64,000 bases of DNA, taken from positions 28,709-92,708 of the forward strand of contig NZ_DASSAB010000014.1 of the NCBI RefSeq assembly GCF_035685805.1, in the 5' to 3' direction. Source of the DNA: Dyella_A sp035685805. Lineage in GTDB: Bacteria > Pseudomonadota > Gammaproteobacteria > Xanthomonadales > Rhodanobacteraceae. The notes under the pieces were generated by a model that was not told where the DNA came from, did no database searches, and saw only the letters and a program-made list of their open reading frames with translations. Positions 16,775 through 26,339 of this stretch are shown here, in pieces; positions within the stretch are counted from its first letter, which is position 1; the number at the start of each line of letters is the position of its first letter. The translations under genes and the position numbers were made by a program.

Positions 16775-16848
16775 AGCCCCGTAGCCAAGCGGTAAGGCAC
16801 CTGACTCTGACTCAGGCATCGGTGGTTCGAATCCATCCGGGGCTGCCA
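16775..16848 (+). tRNA. tRNA-Gln (anticodon CUG)
   Basis: A complete 74-nt cloverleaf with encoded CCA. The acceptor AGCCCCG pairs with CGGGGCT. The anticodon stem CCTGA/TCAGG encloses the loop CTCTGAC, placing CTG at 16807-16809, which reads CAG codons. The T-loop carries TTCGAAT. It lies directly after rpsI and before a terminator, so it probably shares the ribosomal-protein transcript. Confidence 0.97.
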
Positions 16849-16894
16849 CACACGGTTTGCCGAGTTTGAAGGCTCGGTAGGCCCGATAAAAAAG

Positions 16895-16922
16895 AAAGCC
16901 CGCCAATCGGCGGGCTTTTTCT
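16895..16922. terminator. Bidirectional terminator, tRNA-Gln / rpiA
   Basis: AAAGCCCGCC pairs with GGCGGGCTTT around AATC (16895-16904 with 16909-16918). A T-run follows on the plus strand and a T-rich tract on the minus strand, serving both the rplM-rpsI-tRNA unit and convergent rpiA. Confidence 0.87.
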
Positions 16923-16992
16923 TTGCCTGATGCTGGCGGTAGCTGCGGCCTGCCGTGCGCCAGCAGCGGGCACGGCAGCACCCCCTAGTTCG

Positions 16993-17628
16993 TCAGATCT
17001 CCCGGTCGCCCACCAGCACCACATCGGCAGGCCTGCGCGCGAACAGCCCCACGCTGACGATGCCCGGCAGCTGGTTGAGGTCCGATTCCAGTGCTGCCGG
17101 ATCGGCGATCTGCCAGCCGTGCACGTCAATGATCCAGTTGCCGTTATCGGTCACCACGCCATCGCGCCAGACCGGATGGCCGCCGCGCTTGACGATCTCG
17201 CGACCGATCAGGCTGCGTGCCATCGGGATCACCTCGATCGGTAGCGGGAACTTACCGAGCAGATCGACCTGCTTGCCGGAGTCGATGATGCAGACGAATT
17301 TCTCGCTAGCCTGGGCGATGATCTTCTCGCGCGTCAGCGCAGCGCCGCCGCCCTTGATCAGCCGCTTGTGCCGATCGCATTCGTCGGCTCCGTCCACGTA
17401 CAGCGTGAGCGGACCGGTGCTGTTGAGGTCCAGCACCTCGATGCCATGCTTCTTCAGCTGCGCTGTGGACTGCTCCGAGCTCGACACGGCGCCCTGGATG
17501 CGATCGCGCAGGTCGGCCAGTGCATCGATGAAATAAGCCACGGTGGAGCCGGTGCCGACGCCCACGATGGCGCCGTTCTCGACGAAGCGGATGGCGGCTT
17601 CGCCGGCGAGTTTCTTTTCATTGCTCAT
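16993..17628 (-). CDS. rpiA: Ribose-5-phosphate isomerase A
   Basis: RpiA, 211 aa, interconverts ribose-5-phosphate and ribulose-5-phosphate in the pentose phosphate pathway. Typical motifs are VGVGTGSTVAYFID (phosphate binding), SSSEQST, LYVDGADECD (catalytic Asp), IKGGGAALTREKI (catalytic Glu and Lys) and GVVTDNGNWIIDV. It is monocistronic in appearance and convergent with the ribosomal unit. Confidence 0.96.
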   Translation of the reverse strand: MSNEKKLAGEAAIRFVENGAIVGVGTGSTVAYFIDALADLRDRIQGAVSSSEQSTAQLKKHGIEVLDLNSTGPLTLYVDGADECDRHKRLIKGGGAALTREKIIAQASEKFVCIIDSGKQVDLLGKFPLPIEVIPMARSLIGREIVKRGGHPVWRDGVVTDNGNWIIDVHGWQIADPAALESDLNQLPGIVSVGLFARRPADVVLVGDREI

Positions 17629-17682
17629 GCGGAATGGTCCGGGACGGGAAAGGGAGGCGCGACGCGGCGCCGCTCGGAAGCG

Positions 17683-18146
<464 letters not shown>

Positions 18147-18150
<4 letters not shown>

Positions 18151-18761
18151 GCGTCGGTCTCCTGAGGGGCGGCGTGGCAGTCGATCAGTTCGCGGTCGGT
18201 GGCGATGAAGTCCAGCGGGACGTCCCAGCGCGCGGGCTCGATTGCGTCGAGCTCCTGGAAGTCGTAGCCGATGCCGACCAGCAGCGGCTCCGTGGGGCGA
18301 GTCTGCTCGTTGAGGAAGGCGAAACTGCGGTCGTAATAGCCACCGCCGTGGCCCAGCCGTTGTCCGCGACGATCGAAAGCAAGCAGCGGCACCAGGACGA
18401 GATCCAGCTGGAACGGCGCCAATGGGACCGTCACATGGACCGGCTCGGGAATGCCGTGGCGATTGGGCTCCACGGCCTCGCCTGCCTGCCACGGCGCGAA
18501 GCGCAGTTGCCGGCCGCTGCCCAGCACCGGCAGCAGGAACTGCTGCCCCCGGGCGAGCAGGGGAGGGATCACCAGGTTCAGAGCCAGTTCGCCGTTCACC
18601 GCCCAATAGCCCGCCACGCGGGCATCGGTGTGGTACTCGGGGAGTTGCTCGAGGCTCCGACGCAGGCCCTGGGCCGCGGCGATGCGCTGCTGTGGCGTGA
18701 GCGCCCGGCGGCGCTCGGCGAGACGTTGGCGAAGCTCGCGTCGCTGGGCGGTGGCATCCAT
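18147..18761 (-). CDS. fau: 5-formyltetrahydrofolate cyclo-ligase
   Basis: Fau (YgfA), 204 aa, converts 5-formyl-THF with ATP to 5,10-methenyl-THF. Diagnostic parts are the N-terminal Arg-rich helix MDATAQRRELRQ, the folate region LVLVPLLAFDRRGQRLGHGGGYYDR and VGIGYDFQE. ATG 18761 gives the normal family start; the frame runs on to 18893, towards the 6S RNA. It lies directly downstream of zapA and 6S RNA on the same strand, the classic gammaproteobacterial order, where fau can be transcribed together with 6S RNA. Confidence 0.92.
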
Positions 18762-18848
18762 GGGCACGTTTCCGAGTGAGGCTGCCAACAGGGGCGCCGC
18801 CGACGTTGCACCGGCCGATGCATGGCATCGACCGGTGCGGCATGGGGT

Positions 18849-19038
18849 GGCGTCAACCGCGATGCCGCTGCCCACCAAACGACCTTGATCCAAGAGGATC
18901 AGGTGGGAGGGCTATCAAGGCTTCGAGGCTTTCCGCACGCGGCGGACATGCACAACAGCCAGGATAAAACCGACCCGGGGCCGTATTTAGGAACAAGGCA
19001 AATGTAAGAGTGTGCTGGCGCACACCGCAGTAAACGCC
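18849..19038 (-). ncRNA. ssrS: 6S RNA
   Basis: About 190 nt between zapA and fau, where 6S RNA sits in gammaproteobacteria. The ends pair: on the minus strand GGCGTTTACTGCGGTG (19038-19023) pairs with CATCGCGGTTGACGCC (18864-18849) over 16 positions with one mismatch and some G-U pairs. An internal hairpin, CTTGATCC/GGATCAAG in form (near 18884-18903), matches the conserved 3'-side helix, and a TTGTTCCTAAATACGG stretch lies in the central bubble region. 6S RNA mimics an open promoter and binds sigma-70 RNA polymerase. The 5' end fits a -10 box 7 nt upstream. Boundaries are inferred from the stem. Confidence 0.85.
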
Positions 19039-19045
19039 GAGGACG

Positions 19046-19051
19046 ATTTTA
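19046..19051 (-). promoter_or_regulatory. -10 box for 6S RNA
   Basis: On the minus strand TAAAAT lies 7 nt before the predicted 6S RNA 5' end at 19038. No good -35 hexamer is seen 17 nt further upstream. Confidence 0.5.
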
Positions 19052-19103
19052 TCAGCAACGCGCGGCGCGTGCCTTGTTATCGGTGCGTCCGCCCAGCGCG
19101 AGT

Positions 19104-19418
19104 TCAGCCGCGCGGCGGCGCCGGTTCCAGCGCTGCTTCCAGCTTGCGGCGCAATGCGGCGAGGCCGTCGGTGACACTCTGGTCGGCGCCGGAGTGCTGC
19201 TTGCGCAAGCCCAGGTACTCGTGGGTGACGCTGATCGCGGCCAGCACCGCCAGGCGGTCGAAGCCCGGCGTCTTGGCGTTGGCCCGCAGCTCGCGCATCT
19301 TGCGGTCCAGATAGCCGGCTGCCTCGAGCAGGCCTTCGCGCTCTTCCGGTGCGCAGGCAATCAGGAACTCCCGGTCGATCAGGCGCAGGGCAACCGGTTC
19401 GCTGGCGGAGGAGCTCAT
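19104..19418 (-). CDS. zapA: Cell division protein ZapA
   Basis: ZapA, 104 aa, crosslinks FtsZ filaments in the cytokinetic ring. Features are an N-terminal beta domain with LRLIDREFLIACAPEEREGLLEAA split across its conserved core, then a long helical C-terminus forming the tetramer coiled coil. It starts 1 nt after the stop of the preceding coiled-coil gene, so the two are translationally coupled, and 6S RNA and fau follow. Confidence 0.9.
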   Translation of the reverse strand: MSSSASEPVALRLIDREFLIACAPEEREGLLEAAGYLDRKMRELRANAKTPGFDRLAVLAAISVTHEYLGLRKQHSGADQSVTDGLAALRRKLEAALEPAPPRG

Positions 19419-19419
19419 G

Positions 19420-19641
19420 TCAGTTGTTGCTCTCGAGGGCCTTGAGGCGCTGGATCATCGCTTCGACCCGACCGCGCGCCTGCTCGTTGCGGGCCATCAG
19501 TCCGGCGCGCTCGCTGGAGAGCTGCTCCTGGCTGTGGCGCAGGCTGCGGTTCTCCTCCGACAGCCGCCGCACCAGCTCGATCAGCCGGTCGGCCTGCTGG
19601 TTCAATGCGGCGAGTTCCTGCTGGAGGTCGGGCGTGCTCAT
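19420..19641 (-). CDS. Small coiled-coil protein (TIGR02449/ZapB-like)
   Basis: A 73-aa protein predicted to be a single coiled coil, with leucines and polar residues in heptads through residues 5-70 (LAALNQQADRLIELVRRLSE region). Small proteins of this type sit directly before zapA in many gammaproteobacteria and resemble ZapB in size and shape. A division role is inferred from that placement. It is encoded 1 nt upstream of zapA. Confidence 0.8.
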   Translation of the reverse strand: MSTPDLQQELAALNQQADRLIELVRRLSEENRSLRHSQEQLSSERAGLMARNEQARGRVEAMIQRLKALESNN

Positions 19642-19742
19642 GGGCCGGAACTATATCAGCACGCAGACGCAAAACCGTGGCCCGTGCCGCTGTGCGGAGG
19701 GACAGGCATTAGACTGCGCGCCTGACCTTGAAGGAGCCCGCC

Positions 19743-20306
19743 ATGACGGCCCGCACGCACGTCGAATTCGACGATCTTGACGACCTGATCCACCGGCTGA
19801 AGCTCGGCACCAGCGCCAGCGAATTGCACGGGTCGCTCTGCGGCTACCTGGCCGGTGGCGGGCGGGTGGGCAGGCAGCCGCTGCTTTCGCTGCTGCATCT
19901 GGATGGGGAGGCACCGGCCCCGGCGCCGGCCGACGCCGCGCTGCTGGAGCGGCTCTCGGTGCAGGCGGGCAGTCAGCTGGCGGATCCGGATCTGGGCTTC
20001 GAGCCGATGCTGCCGGCCGACGACCGGCCGCTGGCCGAGCGCGCGGAGGCTACCGTGGAGTGGTGCCGGGGATTCCTCGGCGGATTCGGCCTGGCCGGCA
20101 CGGACGCGCATGCGAACCTGTCCGAGGAGGCCCGGGAGATTCTGCGCGACCTGGGCACCATTGCCGCCACCAGTCTCGACCTCGGAAACGAAGCCGACGA
20201 CGAGGACGCGTTGATCGAGCTGCACGAGTTCGTGCGGGTCGGCGCAATGCTGCTGCAGACCGAGTGCGCCGGCGACCCGGCGGCCGGCAACGATACCGTG
20301 CATTGA
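19743..20306 (+). CDS. ygfB: UPF0149 family protein YgfB
   Basis: YgfB-type protein, 187 aa, all-helical. Family marks are ASELHGSLCGYLAG at the N-terminus, VEWCRGFLGGFGL in the middle and an acidic C-terminal segment NEADDEDALIELHEFVRVG. In Pseudomonas, YgfB modulates expression of an amidase gene. ATG 19743 has AAGGAG 6 nt upstream. It is divergent from the zapA block and precedes pepP by 10 nt, as in E. coli. Confidence 0.88.
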   Translation: MTARTHVEFDDLDDLIHRLKLGTSASELHGSLCGYLAGGGRVGRQPLLSLLHLDGEAPAPAPADAALLERLSVQAGSQLADPDLGFEPMLPADDRPLAERAEATVEWCRGFLGGFGLAGTDAHANLSEEAREILRDLGTIAATSLDLGNEADDEDALIELHEFVRVGAMLLQTECAGDPAAGNDTVH

Positions 20307-20316
20307 TCCGCCCGCG

Positions 20317-21624
<1,308 letters not shown>

Positions 21625-21636
21625 CGGCGCGCTGGC

Positions 21637-21810
21637 TCACTGCGCGTGGCCGAACGCGAGCCACCACAGCAGCAGCGCCGCGACCAGCTTGGCCAGCAGC
21701 ACGGGCGCCAGTTCCAGCAGCAGGCGCACCGGCCGTCGCGCATGGCCGAAACCGGTGGACCGGCGGTGTCGGTGCTGCTGAGGGTCGGACGCTGCCTCGC
21801 GACTTCTCAT
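21637..21810 (-). CDS. Small membrane protein, CydP-like
   Basis: A 57-aa protein with a basic, Arg/His-rich N-terminus and one C-terminal transmembrane helix (RPVRLLLELAPVLLAKLV then AALLLWWLAFGHAQ). The pattern LL.ELA.VLL.KL...LWW.AF matches the small putative cytochrome oxidase subunit called CydP, which occurs beside cyd genes in proteobacteria. It diverges from cydA, 162 bp away. ATG 21810 has GGAG 5 nt upstream; a longer start at 21834 is possible. The family call is from pattern memory, and the frame could be chance, though the ribosome site and helix argue otherwise. Confidence 0.52.
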   Translation of the reverse strand: MRSREAASDPQQHRHRRSTGFGHARRPVRLLLELAPVLLAKLVAALLLWWLAFGHAQ

Positions 21811-21934
21811 GTGATCTCCACGCCGGAGAGGCAAGACTACGCCGACATCGTCTCGCCCGTGCCGGTCGCTTCAACGTGGCCGATGGACGCACGGCGTTTC
21901 GTCGCGCAGCGCAACCGCCCTCCATGCGCGGGCG

Positions 21935-21940
21935 TATATT
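21935..21940 (+). promoter_or_regulatory. Putative -10 box for cydAB
   Basis: TATATT stands out in a GC-rich background 32 bp before the cydA ATG. No good -35 hexamer is present, so an activator may be needed if this is the promoter. Confidence 0.3.
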
Positions 21941-21972
21941 GCGTTGCAGCACGACCTCACGAGGTGTCGATC

Positions 21973-23370
21973 ATGTTGACGGCTGAATTCCTGTCACGAC
22001 TGCAGTTTGCCTTCGTCGTGTCGTTCCACATCCTGTTTCCCGCGTTCTCGATCGGGCTGGCGTCTTGGCTGGCGTTCCTCGAAGGGGTGTGGCTGGTCAA
22101 ACGCACGGATCTCTGGCGCGACCTCTATTTCTTCTGGCTGAAGATCTTCGCCGTGGCATTCGGGATGGGCGTGGTCTCGGGCATCGTCATGAGTTTCCAG
22201 TTCGGTACCAACTGGTCGGGATTCTCGGTGGTCGCGGGCAACGTCATCGGCCCGCTGCTCAACTACGAGGTGCTCACGGCGTTCTTCCTAGAGGCTACTT
22301 TCCTCGGCGTGATGCTGTTCGGCTGGCGCAAGGTCAGCGACCGCACGCATTTCTTCGCCACCTGCATGGTGGCGCTGGGCACGCTGATCTCCACCTTCTG
22401 GATCATGTCGGCCAACAGCTGGATGCAGACGCCGGCCGGCTACGTGATCAAGGACGGCGTGTTCTTTCCGGACGACTGGATGAAGGTCATCTTCAATCCG
22501 TCGTTTCCGGTGCGCCTGCCGCACATGGTGATGGGGGCCTTCATCTCCACCGCGATGGTGATCGGCGGCGTGTCGGCCTTCTACCTGCTCAAGAATCGTT
22601 TCGCGGACAAGTCGCGGGCGATGCTCAAGCTCGCGCTGGCGTTCCTCGCCATCGTGATTCCGCTGCAGATCGTGATCGGCGACCTGTCGGGCCTGGAGGT
22701 GCGCGAGAACCAGCCAGCCAAGCTGGCCGCGATCGAGGCGCGCTGGGAGACGCGCGGCGACGTGCCGCTGACCCTGTTCGCCTGGCCCGACGAGGCCAAC
22801 GAAACCAACCACTATGCGGTGGACGTGCCGCAGCTGGGCAGCATCCTGCTCACCCACTCGCTGCACGGCGAGGTCAAGGGTCTGAAGGATTTCCCGAAGG
22901 ACCAGCGCCCGCCGGTGAAGATCCCGTTCTTCTCGTTCCGCATCATGGTCGGGCTGGGCTTCGCCATGCTCGCGCTGGCGGTGATCGGCCTGTGGCGGTG
23001 GCGCCGGGGCACGCTGGAGAAGCGGTGGTACCTGCGCGCGTGGGTCGCGATGATCCCGTCCGGCTTCGTCGCCGTGCTGACCGGGTGGTGGGTGGCCGAG
23101 GTGGGTCGGCAGCCGTGGGTGGTCTATGGCCTGACGCGGACCTCCGAGGCACTGACGCCGCTGCCGGTGAGCAGCGTGCTGGCCTCGCTGGCGACGTTCG
23201 TGGTCGTCTACCTGGGCATCTTCGGCGCCGGCCTGTACTACCTGGTCAAGCTGTTCCGTACCGGCCCGGTGACGGCGCCGCAGCATGTGCCGGCGACGCC
23301 GGTACACGGCAGCGATCGCCGCACGCCGGCGCGCCCGCTGTCTGCCCCCAGCGATTCGATGGAGGGCTGA
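21973..23370 (+). CDS. cydA: Cytochrome bd ubiquinol oxidase subunit I (CIO type)
   Basis: Subunit I, 465 aa, oxidises ubiquinol and reduces oxygen; carries hemes b558, b595 and d. It begins MLTAEFLSRLQFAFVVSFH, holding the conserved heme-ligand His. The region after GDLSGLEVRENQPAKLAAIE is short compared with E. coli CydA (522 aa), as in cyanide-insensitive oxidases (CioA). EVGRQPWVVYG is the conserved quinol-side motif. ATG 21973 follows GAGG by about 7 nt. It is 3 nt from cydB. The C-terminal 30 residues are hydrophilic and Pro-rich. Confidence 0.94.
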   Translation: MLTAEFLSRLQFAFVVSFHILFPAFSIGLASWLAFLEGVWLVKRTDLWRDLYFFWLKIFAVAFGMGVVSGIVMSFQFGTNWSGFSVVAGNVIGPLLNYEVLTAFFLEATFLGVMLFGWRKVSDRTHFFATCMVALGTLISTFWIMSANSWMQTPAGYVIKDGVFFPDDWMKVIFNPSFPVRLPHMVMGAFISTAMVIGGVSAFYLLKNRFADKSRAMLKLALAFLAIVIPLQIVIGDLSGLEVRENQPAKLAAIEARWETRGDVPLTLFAWPDEANETNHYAVDVPQLGSILLTHSLHGEVKGLKDFPKDQRPPVKIPFFSFRIMVGLGFAMLALAVIGLWRWRRGTLEKRWYLRAWVAMIPSGFVAVLTGWWVAEVGRQPWVVYGLTRTSEALTPLPVSSVLASLATFVVVYLGIFGAGLYYLVKLFRTGPVTAPQHVPATPVHGSDRRTPARPLSAPSDSMEG

Positions 23371-23373
23371 CCG

Positions 23374-24384
23374 ATGGATCTGGCTACCGTGCTGCCCGTG
23401 GTGTGGTACTTCATCATCGGCTTCGGCGTGATGATGTACGTGTTGCTGGACGGCTTCGTGCTTGGGCTGGGCATCCTCACGCCCTTTGCCGACGACGAGC
23501 ACCAGCGCGACCACATGATGAACACCGCTGCGCCGATCTGGGACGGCAACGAGACCTGGCTGGTGCTCGGCGGCGCCGGCTTGCTGGCGGCCTTTCCCAA
23601 GGCCTACGCGCTGGTGCTGTCGACGCTGTACCTGCCGATCCTGTTGATGCTGATCGCACTGGTGCTGCGCGGCGTGGCGTTCGAGTTCCGCTTCAAGGCG
23701 CACACCTCGCGCTGGTTGTGGGGCGTGGCGTTCCATCTGGGGTCGGTGTTTGCCGCATTTGCCCAGGGTGTGATCCTCGGTGCGCTGGTCGATGGCATCA
23801 CCCCGCTGGCGCCGGGGCAGCTGCATGGCGCATTCGACTGGTTCAGCCCGTTCGCGATGATGACCGGCGTGGCGGTGGTCTGCGGCTATGCGCTGCTCGG
23901 CGCGACCTGGCTGATCCTCAAGACCGAAGGAAGGTTGCAGCGCATTGCGTTCGACCTGACGCGCCCGCTGATGGTGGCGGTGATCGTGTTCATGCTGCTG
24001 GTCAGCGCCTCGCTGCCTTACCTGCACTCGGCGCTGATGCGGCGCTGGTTCACCGGCGCGCATTTTCTCTACCTTTCGCCGGTACCTCTGCTCACCGCGC
24101 TCACGGCGGTCATGCTGTGGCGCTCGGTGGTGAAGCAGCGCGATGCGCAGCCGTTCGTGCTGGCACTGTGCTTTTTCCTGCTGGGCTTCATCGGCCTGGT
24201 GGTCGGAATCTGGCCGAACATCGTGCCGCCCGGCCTGACCATCTGGGAAGCGGCGTCACCGCCGAGTTCGCAGGGGTTCGTGCTGGTCGGTGCGGCGTTC
24301 CTGATCCCCGCGGTGCTGGCGTACACGGTGTACTCGTACCGCGTGTTCCGCGGCAAGGTCGCCGATGATGCGGGCTACCACTGA
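23374..24384 (+). CDS. cydB: Cytochrome bd ubiquinol oxidase subunit II
   Basis: Subunit II, 336 aa, with about nine transmembrane helices, the structural partner of CydA. Conserved parts are LPVVWYFIIGFGVMMYVLLDG, WDGNETWLVLGGAGLLAAFP, the CydB family signature, and SPFAMMTGVAVVCGYALLGATWL. It starts 3 nt after cydA. No cydX-type or DUF2474 small gene follows; the convergent pepQ comes next. Confidence 0.95.
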   Translation: MDLATVLPVVWYFIIGFGVMMYVLLDGFVLGLGILTPFADDEHQRDHMMNTAAPIWDGNETWLVLGGAGLLAAFPKAYALVLSTLYLPILLMLIALVLRGVAFEFRFKAHTSRWLWGVAFHLGSVFAAFAQGVILGALVDGITPLAPGQLHGAFDWFSPFAMMTGVAVVCGYALLGATWLILKTEGRLQRIAFDLTRPLMVAVIVFMLLVSASLPYLHSALMRRWFTGAHFLYLSPVPLLTALTAVMLWRSVVKQRDAQPFVLALCFFLLGFIGLVVGIWPNIVPPGLTIWEAASPPSSQGFVLVGAAFLIPAVLAYTVYSYRVFRGKVADDAGYH

Positions 24385-24401
24385 GCTTGTCGGCGCCTGA
24401 C

Positions 24402-24436
24402 GGCGACGGTCGCGGCCATGCCGCGACCGCCGTCGC
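24402..24436. terminator. GC-rich inverted repeat between cydB and pepQ
   Basis: GCGACGGTCGCGG pairs with the downstream CCGCGACCGCCGTCGC apart from a 3-nt bulge. It fills most of the 58-bp gap between convergent stop codons, but neither strand has a T-run. Confidence 0.35.
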
Positions 24437-24442
24437 GGGTCT

Positions 24443-25762
24443 TCAGCCGAGCTGGGCGAAAGCGTCACGCGTGAGGTTTTCGGGGTCGCCCTCGGTGCAC
24501 GCCACGTCGTCCTCGATGCGGATGCCGCCGTAGGGCTTGAGCGCTTCCACGCGGTCCCAGTCGATGTCCCTGGACGCCGGCGTCTGGCGCACTTCGTCCA
24601 GCAGCATGTCGATGAAGTACAGGCCCGGCTCGATGGTCACGACCATGCCCGGTTCCAATGTGCGCGTCATGCGCAGGAACGGGTGGCCGTCCGGTCGCGC
24701 CACGGTTTCGCCGCGGTCGTTCCTGGCGAAGCCGCCCACGTCGTGGACCTGCAGGCCGATCGAGTGACCCAGCCCGTGCGGAAAGAAGGCCCGCGTGACG
24801 CCGCTCTCGACCGCGCTCTCGGCACTCATGCGGATCAACCCGTGCGTGCGCAGCACCTCGGCCAGCTGGTGGTGCGCAGCCACGTGCAGCGCGGCGTAAT
24901 CCACGCCGGCGCGCACGCTGGCCGCCTGGCGCTGCTGCACGGCGTCCATCGCATCGATCAACGCCTGGAACTCATCGGCACCGTGCGCGGCATGGCTGCG
25001 GGTGATGTCGCTGGCGTAGCCGCTGGCGCTGGCGCCGGCATCGATCAGTAGTGATCGCGACGCCTCGGGCGGCGTGCGGGTGAAGTCCATGTAGTGCAGC
25101 ACCGCGCCGTGCTCGTTCAGCGCCACGATGCTGGAGTAGGGCAGCTCGGCGTCGGTCTGGCCGGCCGCGGCGAGATACGCCTGGTGGATGCCCAGCTCAC
25201 TCTCGCCGGCGCGGAACGCCTGCTCGGCGGCCCGGTGGGCGCGCGCACCGATGCGGCTGGCCTCGCGCATCAGCGCCAGTTCGTACGGCGTCTTGTACGC
25301 GCGGTAGTAGTGCAGGTAGTCGAGCACGGGCTGAGGATTGTTCGCCTGTAACCCGTCCATGGGCGGGCACGCTTCGGCGATCACCGCGGCGTTCTGCCGA
25401 GGCAGCTGGGCGATCGCCTCTTCCGCGCTGCGCACGGTGACGATGTCGAAGTGCTCGACCCAGTAGCCGCTGGGCGCCTCGGGTACCACGTGCCAGTAGT
25501 CGCGCGGCTGCAGGAACACCAGTTTCGGTCGCTGCCCCGGCGTGTAGGCGATCCAGCTGCCCGGCACGCGGGTCAGTGGCAGCCAGTGCTTGAACGGCGG
25601 GTTCACGGCGTACGGGTAGTGATTGTCGTCGAGAAACTTCACGCCCGGCATGCCGGCAGCGATCAGCAGGTGATCGAAGCCGCCGCGGGCGAGTGCCTCG
25701 TCGGCGCGCCGGGTGAGGGTGGCCAGATGCTGGGCGTAGAGCGGAGCGAGCGAAGCGGTCAT
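24443..25762 (-). CDS. pepQ: Xaa-Pro dipeptidase
   Basis: PepQ, 439 aa (E. coli 443), cleaves dipeptides ending in proline; M24B family. Metal ligands are visible in SLLIDAGASASGYASDITRSH (Asp, Asp), HGLGHSIGLQVHDVGGF (His), MVVTIEPGLYFI (Glu) and IRIEDDVACT (Glu). ATG 25762 has AAGGAA about 6 nt upstream and gives the normal length. It is convergent with cydB. With pepP it makes two proline peptidases within 6 kb; they differ in substrate length, not in fold. Confidence 0.92.
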   Translation of the reverse strand: MTASLAPLYAQHLATLTRRADEALARGGFDHLLIAAGMPGVKFLDDNHYPYAVNPPFKHWLPLTRVPGSWIAYTPGQRPKLVFLQPRDYWHVVPEAPSGYWVEHFDIVTVRSAEEAIAQLPRQNAAVIAEACPPMDGLQANNPQPVLDYLHYYRAYKTPYELALMREASRIGARAHRAAEQAFRAGESELGIHQAYLAAAGQTDAELPYSSIVALNEHGAVLHYMDFTRTPPEASRSLLIDAGASASGYASDITRSHAAHGADEFQALIDAMDAVQQRQAASVRAGVDYAALHVAAHHQLAEVLRTHGLIRMSAESAVESGVTRAFFPHGLGHSIGLQVHDVGGFARNDRGETVARPDGHPFLRMTRTLEPGMVVTIEPGLYFIDMLLDEVRQTPASRDIDWDRVEALKPYGGIRIEDDVACTEGDPENLTRDAFAQLG

Positions 25763-25981
25763 GGGATTCCTTGGCCGGTGGGGGCGCATCGGTCGTCGGC
25801 AGCTGGAAGCGTGCCGGCAGGGCGCCCGACGGATGGGGCGAGGCGCACAACGGCGCGCCGGGTCGCCGCCCATGATCGCAACCCTCGCCCGCGCGCGCCA
25901 CCCGCGCACGCGCCATGGCTCCGTAGCAGCGAGAAATTTCCCCGCCGCGCGTGCGCGCCGACGAGGCGTGAAGCGGACGCC

Positions 25982-26335
25982 TTACGGCGCCATCGCGATC
26001 CAGCGGTCGATCACTGCCGAATCCTTCGGTGACACCGCGATGATGCGGAACCCGGCCCAGATCTGGCCTGGCGCGGAGCCGGGGTCGTACCACTGCGCCT
26101 GCACGCCCACTTCGATCGTCTGCGGCTGTGCCTCCAGCCCGTGCAGCGGCAGCTGTACCTGATAGATCGCGTCGGGGCGCGGCGCGCGCGCGCAGATCAG
26201 GAGCATGCCGCCGGCGGAAAGATTGCCTAGGAAGCCCATCGGCTGGCCGCTGATCATGTCGGTGACCGCAGCGGTGAAATTGACCCGCTTGCGCAGGGCG
26301 CGTCGCTGCTCGTTGGAGGCGGACTGGCTGTTCAT
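25982..26335 (-). CDS. PilZ domain protein
   Basis: A 117-aa single PilZ domain. Both c-di-GMP contact motifs are present: the Arg cluster RRALRKRV near residue 12 (RxxxR) and NLSAGGMLL (N/DxSxxG). It would change shape or partner binding on c-di-GMP. It starts 4 nt after the DUF1631 gene on the same strand, so the two are probably co-transcribed and may act together. The effector is unknown. Confidence 0.88.
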   Translation of the reverse strand: MNSQSASNEQRRALRKRVNFTAAVTDMISGQPMGFLGNLSAGGMLLICARAPRPDAIYQVQLPLHGLEAQPQTIEVGVQAQWYDPGSAPGQIWAGFRIIAVSPKDSAVIDRWIAMAP

Positions 26336-26339
26336 GGGA

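Noticed and set aside
22288..24063. 591-codon open frame on the minus strand across cydA and cydB
   Set aside because: Same His/Arg-rich composition, no ribosome site or motif; antisense shadow of the oxidase genes.
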